DNA of 64,000 nt from Aerococcaceae bacterium DSM 111022 (lineage in GTDB: Bacteria > Bacillota > Bacilli > Lactobacillales > Aerococcaceae). The number at the start of each line of letters is the position of its first letter. Within the stretch, counting starts at the first letter, position 1. Position numbers and translations under genes: made by a program. This document shows, one piece after another, positions 45,522 to 54,166 of this stretch. The notes beneath the pieces are model-generated. The model searched no databases. It saw only the letters and a list, made by a program, of their open reading frames with translations, and was not told where the DNA came from. The DNA lies in assembly GCA_015863195.1 (NCBI GenBank), contig JACBXO010000001.1, positions 124,001 through 188,000 on the forward strand, read 5' to 3'.

Positions 45522-46166
45522 ATGCCACAACCGATAGTAATAGGTGTTACAGGTGGGTCAGGGAGTGGAAAAACGAGTGTCAGTAAGCAAATTATCAAAA
45601 ATTTCTCTGGACTTTCTGTGATGTTATTGCAACAAGATTCTTATTATAAGGATCAGTCGTCGATAACATTTGAGGAGCGTTTAAACACAAACTATGACCA
45701 TCCTTTAGCCTTTGACAATGACTTGTTCATTGAGCATTTGAAAAAGTTAATTAATGGTGATGGTATTGATATACCACAATATAATTTTGCGGAACATACT
45801 CGTTCAACACAAACGATTCATCAAGAACCGCGTGATGTAATTATCGTTGAGGGTATTTTAATTTTAGATGATAAACGTTTGCGCAATTTAATGGATATTA
45901 AAATTTATGTTGATACGGATGATGATATTCGTTTATCACGTCGTATTTTGCGTGATATTAATGACCGTGGTCGTTCGGTTGATTCGGTGATTAATCAATA
46001 TATTGAAGTGGTGAAGCCGATGCATCACCAATTTATTGAGCCAACGAAACGTTATGCTGATGTTATTATCCCTGAAGGTGGATATAATCAAGTGGCAATT
46101 GACTTGATTACTACAAAAATTGCATCAATTTTAAATAGTAAACAAAATAGTGCTATTACACAATAA
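45522..46166 (+). CDS. udk: Uridine kinase
   Basis: Phosphorylates uridine and cytidine to UMP and CMP in pyrimidine salvage. The 214-residue protein has the P-loop [17 protein letters not shown], the substrate-binding YNFAEHTRS and the lid region [24 protein letters not shown] precedes the ATG. It lies between mltG and greA, as in related genomes. Confidence 0.96.
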   Translation: MPQPIVIGVTGGSGSGKTSVSKQIIKNFSGLSVMLLQQDSYYKDQSSITFEERLNTNYDHPLAFDNDLFIEHLKKLINGDGIDIPQYNFAEHTRSTQTIHQEPRDVIIVEGILILDDKRLRNLMDIKIYVDTDDDIRLSRRILRDINDRGRSVDSVINQYIEVVKPMHHQFIEPTKRYADVIIPEGGYNQVAIDLITTKIASILNSKQNSAITQ

Positions 46167-46201
46167 TAAAAAATATAATGATAGTTTAGGAGAATTTAAG
46201 A

Positions 46202-46687
46202 ATGAATGATCAAAAGACATATCCAATGACTGCCCAAGGTAAAGCTAAATTAGAGGCAGAATTAGAAGATTTAAAAGTTAATAAGCGTAAAGAAATTATT
46301 GAGCGTATTAAAGTTGCGCGTAGTTTTGGTGACTTATCAGAGAACTCTGAGTATGAGTCTGCCCGTGATGAACAAGCGATGTTAGAAGGTCGTATTGCGA
46401 CAATGGAAAACCAAATTCGTTTCGCGGAAATTATCGATGATAAAGACGTTGCTAAAGATGAAGTGACTTTAGGTAGAAAGGTTACTTTTGTTGAGTTGCC
46501 TGATGGTGATGAAGAGAGTTATACAATTGTTGGTTCTGCTGAGGCTGATCCAATGGATTTCAAGATCTCGAATGATTCGCCGATTGCTCAAGCAATTTTA
46601 GGGAAGAAAATTGGTGACAAAGTCTCAATCGATTCACCTGGTGGGGCTTACGAGGTTGAAATTGTTGCTGTTGAGAATGCTAACTAA
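46202..46687 (+). CDS. greA: Transcription elongation factor GreA
   Basis: Rescues backtracked RNA polymerase by stimulating cleavage of the nascent RNA. The 161-residue protein has an N-terminal coiled coil (about residues 10-75) with [19 protein letters not shown], including the acidic tip residues, and a C-terminal FKBP-like domain with [27 protein letters not shown] precedes the ATG. A terminator follows. Confidence 0.97.
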   Translation: MNDQKTYPMTAQGKAKLEAELEDLKVNKRKEIIERIKVARSFGDLSENSEYESARDEQAMLEGRIATMENQIRFAEIIDDKDVAKDEVTLGRKVTFVELPDGDEESYTIVGSAEADPMDFKISNDSPIAQAILGKKIGDKVSIDSPGGAYEVEIVAVENAN

Positions 46688-46702
46688 TCAATTTAATTTT
46701 AC

Positions 46703-46731
46703 AGGACTCGCTTCGGCGGGTCTTTTTTATT
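46703..46731 (+). terminator. Terminator after greA
   Basis: GACTCGC pairs with GCGGGTC across TTCG and is followed by six T residues. Confidence 0.9.
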
Positions 46732-46805
46732 TGGAATTTTAGCATGGAATTTGCGGAGTACAATTATGATTTGTGTATCGCATATCTGCAAGACTTGGGG
46801 CATTC

Positions 46806-46945
46806 ATAAAGTTGGTATAGGAATTTGCTACATACAGCCATAATTTGTCTCCGTGGGGACGGCCTTCATAGCTTGCTGAGATTGTTGGTGCTTTAGCAAT
46901 TTTAGAAGCTCACATGCGAGAATAACTGCAGTTAAATAAGTCGGG
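46806..46945 (-). repeat. Outer inverted repeat, left copy
   Basis: Its reverse complement contains TTCTCGCATGTGAG, TTGCTAAAGCA and GGCTGTATGTA. The same blocks appear in the same order in the copy at 48710-48850 on the plus strand. Confidence 0.75.
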
Positions 46946-47019
46946 AATAATTCAGATTAATTCAGTTTGCTATTATCTGAAGAACTAGCTACGCTATTCC
47001 GGACTATTTTGGCTAGAGT

Positions 47020-47052
47020 ATTTCTAAGTGCTTCGCACAAGAAATACTAAGC
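47020..47052. repeat. Long hairpin in the repeat region
   Basis: AGTATTTCT plus GTGC pairs with GCAC plus AGAAATACT, with small bulges. There is no T tract, so a simple terminator is unlikely. Confidence 0.6.
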
Positions 47053-47152
47053 TGCGCCAAAATCCCAGGATTCCACGGGAAAATTATGGCTGTATTTCGC
47101 AAATTCACTTTGTTTGAGTGTCTAATATAAACAGCTGTCAATTAATGAACAA

Positions 47153-47258
47153 ACAAATTCAAACGGGTGGATGGGAGAAATCATAGAACTGCTAGGAATC
47201 AGTATTTGGTTTTGGATGGTTGGAATTTGCTTTGGACCTTTGGTCTGCAAATTATATA
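47153..47258 (+). repeat. Inner inverted repeat, left copy
   Basis: Contains AGAACTGCTAGG, GGAATTTGCTTTGGACC and TTGGTCTGCAAATTA. These recur, slightly diverged, in the reverse complement of 48305-48420. Confidence 0.75.
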
Positions 47259-47335
47259 GTTAGTAGATTCTTGTTGGTGTTGTTGGGGTGAATTGATTGA
47301 CCTCGGGAACCTTGAGTGAGATTTTTTAAAGATGT

Positions 47336-47394
47336 AGCTTTGAGGCTCCAGCCTCAAAGCTTTGTTACAGGAGGTGAGAGTCGCGGGGCGACTC
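47336..47394 (+). repeat. Two-hairpin partial relative of the three-hairpin element
   Basis: AGCTTTGAGGCT pairs with AGCCTCAAAGCT (47336-47361). It is followed by GAGTCGCGGGGCGACTC (47378-47394) and a T run. The GTCAATTTC hairpin is missing. Confidence 0.65.
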
Positions 47395-47450
47395 TTTTTT
47401 GATGCCATAGTTTGTTGAGTTATTAGGTTTGCTTAGGGGGAATCGATAGC

Positions 47451-47906
47451 TGTTAGTTGTTTGGAATTTAAATCTAAAACAACTAACAGAAATAGTTGAA
47501 GTGTTAGTAGTTTGAAATTAAAAACGAAAACAGCCAACATATATGGTTGGAGTGTTGGTTGTTTGGAAGTAAAATCTAGAACAACTAACAGAAATGGCTG
47601 AAGTGTTAGTAGTTTGAAATTAAAAACGAAAACAGCCAACATATATGGTTGGAGTGTTGGTTGTTTGGAAGTAAAATCTAGAACAACTAACAGAAATGGC
47701 TGAAGTGTTAGCAGTTTGAAATTAAAAACGAAAACAGCCAACATATATGGTTGGAGTATTGTTTGGAAGTAAAATCTAGAACAACTAACAGAAATGGCTG
47801 AAGTGTTAGTAGTTTGGATTTAAAAATTAAAAACAGCCAACAGATATGGTTGGAGTGTTGGTTGTTTGGAAGTAAAATCTAGAACAACTAACAGAAATGG
47901 CTGAAG
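47451..47906. repeat. Nine-unit 51-bp palindromic repeat array, TTGGTTGTTT family
   Basis: Units start at 47451, 47502, 47553, 47604, 47655, 47706, 47757, 47804 and 47856. All are 51 bp except one of 47 and one of 52. Two unit types alternate, giving a 102-bp higher-order period. Arms are TGTTGGTTGTT and AACAACTAACA, with left to right spacing of 24 bp. A truncated tenth unit starts at 47907. Confidence 0.93.
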
Positions 47907-47939
47907 TGTTAGTAGAAAGTCTGCCTGAAAAGCATCCCA

Positions 47940-48051
47940 ACTGTCACTCAAAGTTTAAAAATAGTGAAAGTTCCGGGATTTTCGAATTAGACTTTCACTC
48001 AAAATTTGGAAATAGTGAAAGTTCATGGTTTTTTGAATGAGACTTTCACTC
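47940..48051. repeat. 51-bp-period palindromic array, ACTTTCAC family
   Basis: Left arms start at 47940 (ACTGTCAC), 47991 and 48042 (ACTTTCAC), exactly 51 bp apart. Right arms GTGAAAGT start at 47964 and 48015, 24 bp after the left arms. Confidence 0.88.
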
Positions 48052-48104
48052 ATAGTTAATCACATCAACTCAATCCCCACAACAAACTAAGAGACAAATC
48101 GAAA

Positions 48105-48202
48105 GAGTCGCATCAGCGACTCAACCTCCTATTAAGAAAGCTTTTAGGCAACAGCCTAAAAGTGTCCTTCAAACAAAAGCAGTCAATTTCTTTGAAATTG
48201 AC
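48105..48202 (+). repeat. Three-hairpin composite element, copy 2
   Basis: GAGTCGCATCAGCGACTC (48105-48122), GCTTTTAGG with CCTAAAAG (48140-48163) and GTCAATTTC with GAAATTGAC (48182-48202), in the same order as copy 1. Confidence 0.85.
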
Positions 48203-48304
48203 CACCGCTAGAACCATAGATTTGAAATTTTATAACTAACAAAAATACCTGCACAAACCAGCACTCATCGCTTCCGAGGAAACTAGAGTTTTCTGCTAGA
48301 AATT

Positions 48305-48420
48305 TAGAAACTATAGACTATGTAATTTGCAGACCAACGGTCCAAGGCAAATTCTAATCATCTAAAATCAAGCACCGAACCCCAGCAGTTCTCCGATTTT
48401 ATCCATCCCCAGTTGAATTA
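48305..48420 (-). repeat. Inner inverted repeat, right copy
   Basis: The reverse complement reads AGAACTGCTGGGG, GAATTTGCCTTGGACCG and TTGGTCTGCAAATTA, matching 47153-47258. Confidence 0.75.
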
Positions 48421-48709
48421 CTATGTCACTGAATCAATCACAGAATTAAATTGAATATTCTAACTCGTTGAATTTGTGGATTTAGTGCAGTTTTATAATA
48501 CCAATACACACTAAGCATAACGAAGAGACAAGGGGCATGAATGTGCCATGAAATTTGGGTTCAAAACCGTATTAGAATCTGTTCAAGCGAAGCGCGCTTC
48601 AGATTCAATAGGTTAGGAAAGTCTGAAGCTCCTTTGAAGGAGAGCGAAAGAGCTAAATATGCAAAAAATCTCAAACTAGATTTATCTGTGTGAATAGTAG
48701 TTCGTTTAA

Positions 48710-48850
48710 CTAGAGATATTCTCGCATGTGAACTCGTAATGTTGCTAAAGCAACAACGATTTCAGCAACGGCCCCATGGCTACAATGAATGCCCCTTGTA
48801 TCGCAGATATGGGAATCCTACGGAGACAAAATAAGGCTGTATGTATAAAG
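48710..48850 (+). repeat. Outer inverted repeat, right copy
   Basis: Contains ATTCTCGCATGTGAAC, GTTGCTAAAGCAAC, CGGAGACAAAATAAGGC and CTGTATGTA. Part of it also matches the insert after csp at about 22660-22740. Confidence 0.75.
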
Positions 48851-48972
48851 TTCCAATACAAACTTTACTCAAGCTTTTGTTTTTCAGATTTTTATATATC
48901 TGATACATATTAATAAATCCATAGCAATTCAGCGCTTTCTTAGGTAAAATGAGAGAGAGAAGGGAGCGAGTT

Positions 48973-49728
48973 ATGAAAGAGAAATTGAAGCATCGCATTT
49001 TTATTGTGTTAGCCATTGGAATTGTTTTAATCTTAAGTGAAATATTGTTTAACTTAGTTTACGGCATTCTCTTTGGCGCAGGCGTCTTGCTCTTACTAGG
49101 CAGTTTATTTATCAAACATCTGAGAATCGCACGAATCGTCGCTATACTCGGCGTCATTATCTCAGGCATGGCGATTTTTATGACCAACTCGATTTGGTTT
49201 TTCTTAATATTTTTAGTTGTCCTCTATTTCCTCTACAACACAGATGTCGGATTTGAATTTGCACACTTTAATGAACAAACAGTGCATCCATTTAAAGACC
49301 AAATGAATAGCAGTTATCAAGCCATTAAAATTATCCAACCGCAAAGTAATCAGCGGTCACTACTATCACAAAAGAATATTATTCAATATGAAAATTCAGA
49401 ACAAACTGACTTTGAGTCACATGATATTAATCTGATTTATTTCGGTGGGAATAATATTGTTGACTTCGGAAACACAATGTTACCGGATAAAGAAACGGTG
49501 GTAGTCATTCAAAAAATGTATGGCCGGATTCGAATTATTGTACCAATTGAAGTAGGTATTTCACTAAATGTCAGTGCCGTTTCTGGAAAAGTCATATTTG
49601 AACAAGAAAGTTATCCTTTAACAGGAGAAAATTTTCAGTGGATGAGTCCGGAATATTTAAATTCGCCGCGGCAATTAAGATTCGTCATTTCGGTGGCGTT
49701 TGGGGATGTTGAGGTGATTGTGCTATGA
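48973..49728 (+). CDS. liaF: LiaF-like membrane protein of the cell-envelope stress system
   Basis: A 251-residue protein with about four N-terminal membrane spans (residues 8-90) and a C-terminal LiaF (DUF2154-type) domain with LIYFGGNNIVDFGNT and a GDVEVIV ending. In Bacillus and relatives LiaF inhibits LiaRS until cell-wall damage occurs. The ATG at 48973 follows AAGGGAG; an ATG 24 bp upstream would include the Shine-Dalgarno. Its stop overlaps the start of liaS, so they are translationally linked. Confidence 0.9.
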   Translation: MKEKLKHRIFIVLAIGIVLILSEILFNLVYGILFGAGVLLLLGSLFIKHLRIARIVAILGVIISGMAIFMTNSIWFFLIFLVVLYFLYNTDVGFEFAHFNEQTVHPFKDQMNSSYQAIKIIQPQSNQRSLLSQKNIIQYENSEQTDFESHDINLIYFGGNNIVDFGNTMLPDKETVVVIQKMYGRIRIIVPIEVGISLNVSAVSGKVIFEQESYPLTGENFQWMSPEYLNSPRQLRFVISVAFGDVEVIVL

Positions 49729-50774
49729 GTTTTCGTCGTTGGCTTAACTTATTTATTTTCAACTTATTTCAATTGACGGTGTCAATTTTAGTGGTCTTTT
49801 TAGTTATTATTTATGGATTAGATATTGGTCATTGGAGTGATATTTTAACGTTTCAAGTGATAAAAATTCCGCTTTATACTTGGTTGATTGCGTTTGTGAT
49901 TGTAGTGAGTGCTATTATTGCATCGATTCTAACTTATAATACGGGACGCGATTATGATGCTATTCGGGCAAAAATTAATTGGCTTTTATTGAATAAATAT
50001 AGCCATCCGATTTTTAAACCGACTGAAGAAAATGGGCAATCAAATTACACAGAGGCATTGGACCAAGAAATTGAGGCTTTACGCTTGAAGATGGTACAAA
50101 TGTCAAAAGACTTGCAGGAATTATCAGCCGCACCCACTTTTGTCGGTGAGGATACGAAAGATGAAATTATTGAAGGTGAGCGCCTGCGGATTGCGCGGGA
50201 GTTGCATGACTCGGTGAGTCAGGAATTATTTGCGGCGACGATGATGATGTCGGCGATTAATTCGACGATCAATGAAGATGAAAATCCGACACTCAAGCAA
50301 CAAATTGATCGGGTTGAAGATGTGATTGGAAGTGCTCAGACAGAAATGCGTGCGCTACTTCTGCATTTACGTCCGGTTGAACTCAAAGACCGTTCGCTGA
50401 GTGAGGGGATTGAACATGTCCTGACTGAATTTAATGGGAAAGTTCCCATCGATGTCGTATGGCAACTCGATCCGAAGGTTCAATTGGAATCGGGGATTGA
50501 AGATCATCTCTTTCGAATTACGCAAGAAGCGATTTCGAATACCTTACGCCACGCCAAAGCGAAGCGCCTGGAAGTTTTTTTAACTCAAACGCATGACCAT
50601 GTTCAATTGAAAGTGATTGATGATGGGAAAGGGTTTGATGTCTCAAGTGTGCGCCAGTCCGGCAATTACGGCCTGACGAATATGCGTGAGCGCGTCACAA
50701 GTATGGGTGGCACTTTCAGCATTAACAGCACCGCAAAAGGCACGATTATTACGATAAATATTCCAAAAACATAA
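49725..50774 (+). CDS. liaS: LiaS-like sensor histidine kinase
   Basis: Sensor of the LiaFSR/VraTSR envelope-stress system. The 349-residue protein has two membrane spans (about residues 10-30 and 44-66) with only a short external loop, typical of intramembrane-sensing kinases. A cytoplasmic linker follows. The HisKA_3 motif RIARELHDSVSQELFA carries the phospho-His, and the ATPase domain has TQEAISNTLRHAKA and DDGKGFD. It overlaps liaF by 4 bp, and liaR follows after 15 bp. Confidence 0.94.
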   Translation: MSFRRWLNLFIFNLFQLTVSILVVFLVIIYGLDIGHWSDILTFQVIKIPLYTWLIAFVIVVSAIIASILTYNTGRDYDAIRAKINWLLLNKYSHPIFKPTEENGQSNYTEALDQEIEALRLKMVQMSKDLQELSAAPTFVGEDTKDEIIEGERLRIARELHDSVSQELFAATMMMSAINSTINEDENPTLKQQIDRVEDVIGSAQTEMRALLLHLRPVELKDRSLSEGIEHVLTEFNGKVPIDVVWQLDPKVQLESGIEDHLFRITQEAISNTLRHAKAKRLEVFLTQTHDHVQLKVIDDGKGFDVSSVRQSGNYGLTNMRERVTSMGGTFSINSTAKGTIITINIPKT

Positions 50775-50789
50775 AGAAAGAGCGAAATT

Positions 50790-51434
50790 ATGATAAAAGT
50801 ATTATTAATCGACGACCACGAAATGGTCAGACTCGGCGTTTCCAGCTACCTGATGGTCCAACCCGATATCGAAGTGATCGGCGAGGCATCAAATGGCCTG
50901 GAAGGCTACAAACTAGCAACTGAACTCAAGCCCGACATCATTTTGATGGACCTGGTCATGGACGTCATGGACGGGATCGAATCGACCAAACGCATTATGG
51001 CCGAATGGCCAGAAGCGAAGATCATCATTGTGACGTCATTTTTAGATGATGAAAAGGTATATCCAGCGATCGAAGCGGGCGCAAAAAGCTATATTCTTAA
51101 AACGTCTAGCGCCGAGGAAATCGCTAACGCGATTCGAGAGACGTTTAAGGGTGAAGAAGTAATGGGACCTGAGGTCACTTCGAAATTGATTGAAGGGGAA
51201 GCAGAGAAAAATAAGCCTAAATTACATGATGAATTAACGAATCGTGAGTCAGAAGTGCTGCAATGTGTGGCTAAGGGCTATTCTAACCAAGAGATTGCGG
51301 ATGAATTATTTATTAGTTTAAAAACGGTTAAGACACATGTTTCGAATATTCTATCTAAGTTACAGGTCAGTGACCGTACGCAAGCAACGATTTATGCTTA
51401 CCAACACGATTTGATTGATGAACAAGAATCGTAG
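50790..51434 (+). CDS. liaR: LiaR-like response regulator (NarL family)
   Basis: A 214-residue response regulator. The receiver domain has the acidic pocket DDHE, the phospho-acceptor Asp in DIILMDLVMD and the conserved Lys in SYILKTS. The C-terminal LuxR/NarL helix-turn-helix reads LTNRESEVLQCVAKGYSNQE, followed by LFISLKTVKTHVSNI. It is the last gene of the liaFSR operon and should activate cell-wall stress genes. Target sites in this window were not identified. Confidence 0.95.
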   Translation: MIKVLLIDDHEMVRLGVSSYLMVQPDIEVIGEASNGLEGYKLATELKPDIILMDLVMDVMDGIESTKRIMAEWPEAKIIIVTSFLDDEKVYPAIEAGAKSYILKTSSAEEIANAIRETFKGEEVMGPEVTSKLIEGEAEKNKPKLHDELTNRESEVLQCVAKGYSNQEIADELFISLKTVKTHVSNILSKLQVSDRTQATIYAYQHDLIDEQES

Positions 51435-51534
51435 TTAGTTTTTAATCTTTGAGCAATATTTTCCCTTAAGCATTAAATTATGCTAAATAGTGAAAAATCG
51501 ATATAATGGGTTTAATGAATTAGGAGGACTGTTT

Positions 51535-51855
51535 ATGAAAATTGATGTAACGAGTGAAGCGGCAAAGTGGTTCCAAGAGAATGTGGGATTGCCTGAGAAT
51601 CAGCAGGATGCGGGTGTGCGTTTTAAGATTAAGATTTATGCGTCGTCGCCGGTAAATCCTGGTTTTGGTTTGGCGATTGAGCCGAATGTTCCGGAGGATG
51701 CGGTTGCGGAATTCAGAACGGATGATGGTTTGTTATTCTTTGTTGAGCGTAGTGATGAATGGTTCTTCAATGGGCATGATTTGCGTGTTGATTTTGATGC
51801 GGAAAATGATGAGCCTAAATACATTTACTTGAAAGATGGCGTGGCAATTAATTAA
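51535..51855 (+). CDS. HesB/IscA-like domain protein without the cluster-binding Cys
   Basis: A 106-residue protein of the HesB/YadR/YfhF type (Fe-S biogenesis fold). The start at 51535 follows TAGGAGG; the longer frame begins before it. The visible pattern is ITSEA-like MKIDVTSEAAKWFQENVGL, GVRFKIKIY and DGLLFFVERSDEWFFNGHDL. It contains no Cys at all, unlike true IscA proteins, so cluster transfer by the usual Cys is unlikely. Its function is unknown. Confidence 0.82.
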   Translation: MKIDVTSEAAKWFQENVGLPENQQDAGVRFKIKIYASSPVNPGFGLAIEPNVPEDAVAEFRTDDGLLFFVERSDEWFFNGHDLRVDFDAENDEPKYIYLKDGVAIN

Positions 51856-51881
51856 TTCGACTCCTCGAAAGGTGAGATTAG

Positions 51882-53291
51882 ATGAAGACTTATCAAAATT
51901 ATATTAATGGTGAATGGATAGATTCAGCGTCAGGTGAATTTTCTGATGTGATCAATCCGGCGACGGAAGAAGTGATCGCAAAAGTAACGTCGAGTAATGA
52001 AGCGGACGTTGATGCGGCGGTTGATGCTGCAAATGCGGCTTTCCCTGAGTGGAATGAGATGGGGATTCGTGCGCGTAAAGAATATCTTGAGCGTTTTTAC
52101 GACAAGATTGTGGAGCATCAACAAGAGATTGCGGACACGATTGTGAAAGAATTGGGTACTTCGAGAAAATTTGCTGAGAAGGCGCATGTTCCGCTATCGG
52201 TGAACGAAATGCGGGCAACGTTAGATGATATTGATGATTTTAAATTCATTGATCAAATCGATAATGCCATTATTCAAAAAGAAGGTTTCGGTGTTGTTGC
52301 TTGTATTACGCCTTGGAATTATCCATTTAACCAAATTCAGCGTAAAGTAACGCCTGCATTAGTAGCAGGTAATACAGTGGTTGTTAAACCGGCATCGGAT
52401 ACGCCACTTTCAGCGATTTTATATGCGCGTTTAGCGGATGAAGCTGGTTTACCTAAAGGTGTCTTTAATGTTGTCACTGGTTCAGGTGGATCGGTCGGGG
52501 ACTATTTAGCAGGACACAAAGATGTGCCACTGATTTCATTTACTGGTTCAACTGATGTTGGGCGTGGTTTATATGACAAAGCGAGCGCTCAAATTAAGAA
52601 AATGATTTTAGAGTTGGGCGGAAAGTCTGTCATGTTAGGACTTCCTGGTGCGGATAAATTCAAGACAGTGAAACAATCTGCAGATACTGTTTTAAATAAT
52701 CAAGGTCAAACTTGTACGGCATTAACGCGTTTATTAGTGCCTGAAGATGAATATGATGAGTATTTAGACGTGATCAAAGACTATTACGCAAATAATGCGA
52801 AAGTTGGCGATCCGGATTCTAACGATACTAAAGTTGGACCAATGGTTTCAAAACGTCAAATGGAAACGGTGTTAGATTATATTGAAAAAGGTAAAGCAGA
52901 AGGTGCGGAACTTTTAATTGGTGGTAATGCCATTGAGGGTACTGGTTACTTTGTGGAGCCGACTGTATTCGTTAATGTAACGAATGATATGACGATTGCG
53001 CAGGAAGAAATTTTTGGTCCTGTTCTCTCAGTCATTAAATATAAAACAGTAGAAGAAGCGATTGAAATCGCTAACGATACGCCATTTGGATTATCTGGTG
53101 CCGTAACTGGTCCAGACCGCGACGAAGCCATTAAAGTGGCTAAGAAAATTCGTACCGGTAATATCTTTGTGAACCAAGGAGCGCGTACACCACGTGCGCC
53201 ATTCGGTGGCTATAAAGAATCTGGCTTAGGCCGTGAAAATGGGCTATATGGTGTTGAGGACTATTTAGAAATCAAGGCGATTATGGCTTAG
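51882..53291 (+). CDS. Aldehyde dehydrogenase (NAD(P)-dependent)
   Basis: A 469-residue enzyme that oxidises aldehydes to acids. It has [10 protein letters not shown] and [12 protein letters not shown] of the cofactor domain, the catalytic Glu in LELGGKS, the catalytic Cys in NNQGQTCTA, and [10 protein letters not shown] with the C-terminal [14 protein letters not shown]. The substrate range cannot be judged; relatives include general and semialdehyde dehydrogenases. GAAAGGTGAG precedes the ATG. It may be cotranscribed with the IscA-like gene 27 bp upstream. Confidence 0.93.
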   Translation: MKTYQNYINGEWIDSASGEFSDVINPATEEVIAKVTSSNEADVDAAVDAANAAFPEWNEMGIRARKEYLERFYDKIVEHQQEIADTIVKELGTSRKFAEKAHVPLSVNEMRATLDDIDDFKFIDQIDNAIIQKEGFGVVACITPWNYPFNQIQRKVTPALVAGNTVVVKPASDTPLSAILYARLADEAGLPKGVFNVVTGSGGSVGDYLAGHKDVPLISFTGSTDVGRGLYDKASAQIKKMILELGGKSVMLGLPGADKFKTVKQSADTVLNNQGQTCTALTRLLVPEDEYDEYLDVIKDYYANNAKVGDPDSNDTKVGPMVSKRQMETVLDYIEKGKAEGAELLIGGNAIEGTGYFVEPTVFVNVTNDMTIAQEEIFGPVLSVIKYKTVEEAIEIANDTPFGLSGAVTGPDRDEAIKVAKKIRTGNIFVNQGARTPRAPFGGYKESGLGRENGLYGVEDYLEIKAIMA

Positions 53292-53311
53292 TGGTAAGTT
53301 TATTTGGAAGT

Positions 53312-53350
53312 TATGAGAGGGAATCACAGGGATGTGGTTTCCTTTTTTTG
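53312..53350 (+). terminator. Terminator after the aldehyde dehydrogenase gene
   Basis: AGGGAATCACA pairs with TGTGGTTTCCT and is followed by TTTTT. Confidence 0.85.
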
Positions 53351-53375
53351 TGTGTTTTGTGTTATGGAACTGAAG

Positions 53376-53514
53376 TGTTGGTTGTTTGAGTTTTAAATCA
53401 GAAACAACTCATGAAAATGACTGAAGTGTTAGTTGTTTGAGTTTTAAATCCAAAATAACACATGAAAATGACTGAAGTGTTAGTTGTTTGAATTTTAAAT
53501 CCGAAACAACTAAC
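53376..53514. repeat. Three-unit 51-bp array, TTGGTTGTTT family
   Basis: Units start at 53376, 53427 and 53478 with left arm TGTTRGTTGTTTGA and right arms around AAACAACT. The last unit ends AACAACTAACA. The unit is closely related to the array at 47.5 kb. Confidence 0.88.
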
Positions 53515-53530
53515 AATAGTCTGAAAACTG

Positions 53531-53630
53531 TAACACTAAAGTTCAGGAATCGCGTTATTTTGTTACTGAACTAGGTTCCTAATAACAATCTAGAACAATA
53601 TTCACTCTGTTTTGTTATCAGTTCTGAAAT
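53531..53630. repeat. 52-bp-spaced repeat, TTTTGTTA family
   Basis: TTTTGTTACTGAACT (53558) and TTTTGTTATCAGTTCT (53610) are 52 bp apart. The opposite arms at 53531 and 53583 are spaced the same. Confidence 0.55.
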
Positions 53631-53640
53631 TTCGGTTGAA

Positions 53641-53755
53641 TTATCATTTCAAGAAGAATTCCATTGCGAAATGATAATTTTAAGCTGAATTTTATCATTT
53701 CATGAAGAAATTTGTGTCGAAATGATAATTTTGGGCAGAATTTTATCATTTCAAG
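53641..53755. repeat. 51-bp-period palindromic array, TTATCATTTC family
   Basis: Left arms TTATCATTTC start at 53641, 53692 and 53743. Right arms GAAATGATAA start at 53668 and 53719. The period is exactly 51 bp. Confidence 0.9.
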
Positions 53756-53919
53756 CCATTAATCTATAAATTTTGATAATTCAGCAATCCAACTCAATTT
53801 ATAATGGACCCCATAAACTGGACACATATCTTCTAACAAATTATTAGACTAGACTCTAACTCAGCTCACTCATAATTCACACTTTCCACATCCGAAAACA
53901 AACTACGGAGTTTAATCCT

Positions 53920-54062
53920 GTCAATTTCTTCAGAAATTGACTTCCACCTTTTAAAATGATACTTTTCGACCTCAGTCGAAAAGCACAACCTAAATAAGGA
54001 GGCTTTTCGCTGAACGAAAAGCGACATTATCTTTAAAAGCGGTAGAGTCGCTGAGGCGACTC
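53920..54062 (-). repeat. Three-hairpin composite element, copy 3 (inverted, with an extra hairpin)
   Basis: Read on the minus strand: GAGTCGC hairpin (54045-54062), GCTTTTCG with CGAAAAGC (54002-54022), a second related hairpin CTTTTCGA with TCGAAAAG (53962-53984), and GTCAATTTC with GAAATTGAC (53920-53941). The middle stem differs from the other copies but remains paired. Confidence 0.85.
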
Positions 54063-54166
54063 TTATCAAACTCCATTGTTGGTTGTGAAGTTATCAGAAC
54101 GATAGATAATCAAGGCGCAATGACCATTTTACAGCAGTATCATTCACTTACATAGCGGCAATGTCT

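Larger units (their letters stand above)
46738..48948. repeat. 2.2-kb gene-free region of nested inverted repeats and palindromic arrays
   Basis: No supported gene is present. The outer part is an inverted pair of about 140 bp (46806-46945 and 48710-48850) and the inner part an inverted pair of about 105 bp (47153-47258 and 48305-48420). Inside lie a 51-bp-unit array (47451-47906), a second 51-bp family (47940-48051), a three-hairpin element (48105-48202) and other hairpins. Confidence 0.8.

Noticed and set aside
46950-47110. Possible small RNA gene in the greA-liaF gap.
   Set aside because: There are strong hairpins but no promoter and terminator pair, so it is described as repeat structure only.
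47433-47744. A 103-codon minus-strand reading frame with a 34-residue internal repeat.
   Set aside because: It is only the translation of the 51-bp palindromic array (102 bp = 34 codons). It has no ribosome binding site and no family resemblance.
47451-47906. The array could be read as a CRISPR.
   Set aside because: The spacer segments are conserved between units rather than unique, the period is strict, and no cas gene is present in the window.
48780-49016. A 78-codon minus-strand frame before liaF.
   Set aside because: It overlaps the liaF start and the outer inverted repeat, with no supporting features.
53860-54070. A minus-strand frame of 67 codons across the 53.9-kb hairpins.
   Set aside because: It consists of the inverted three-hairpin element and has no coding features.
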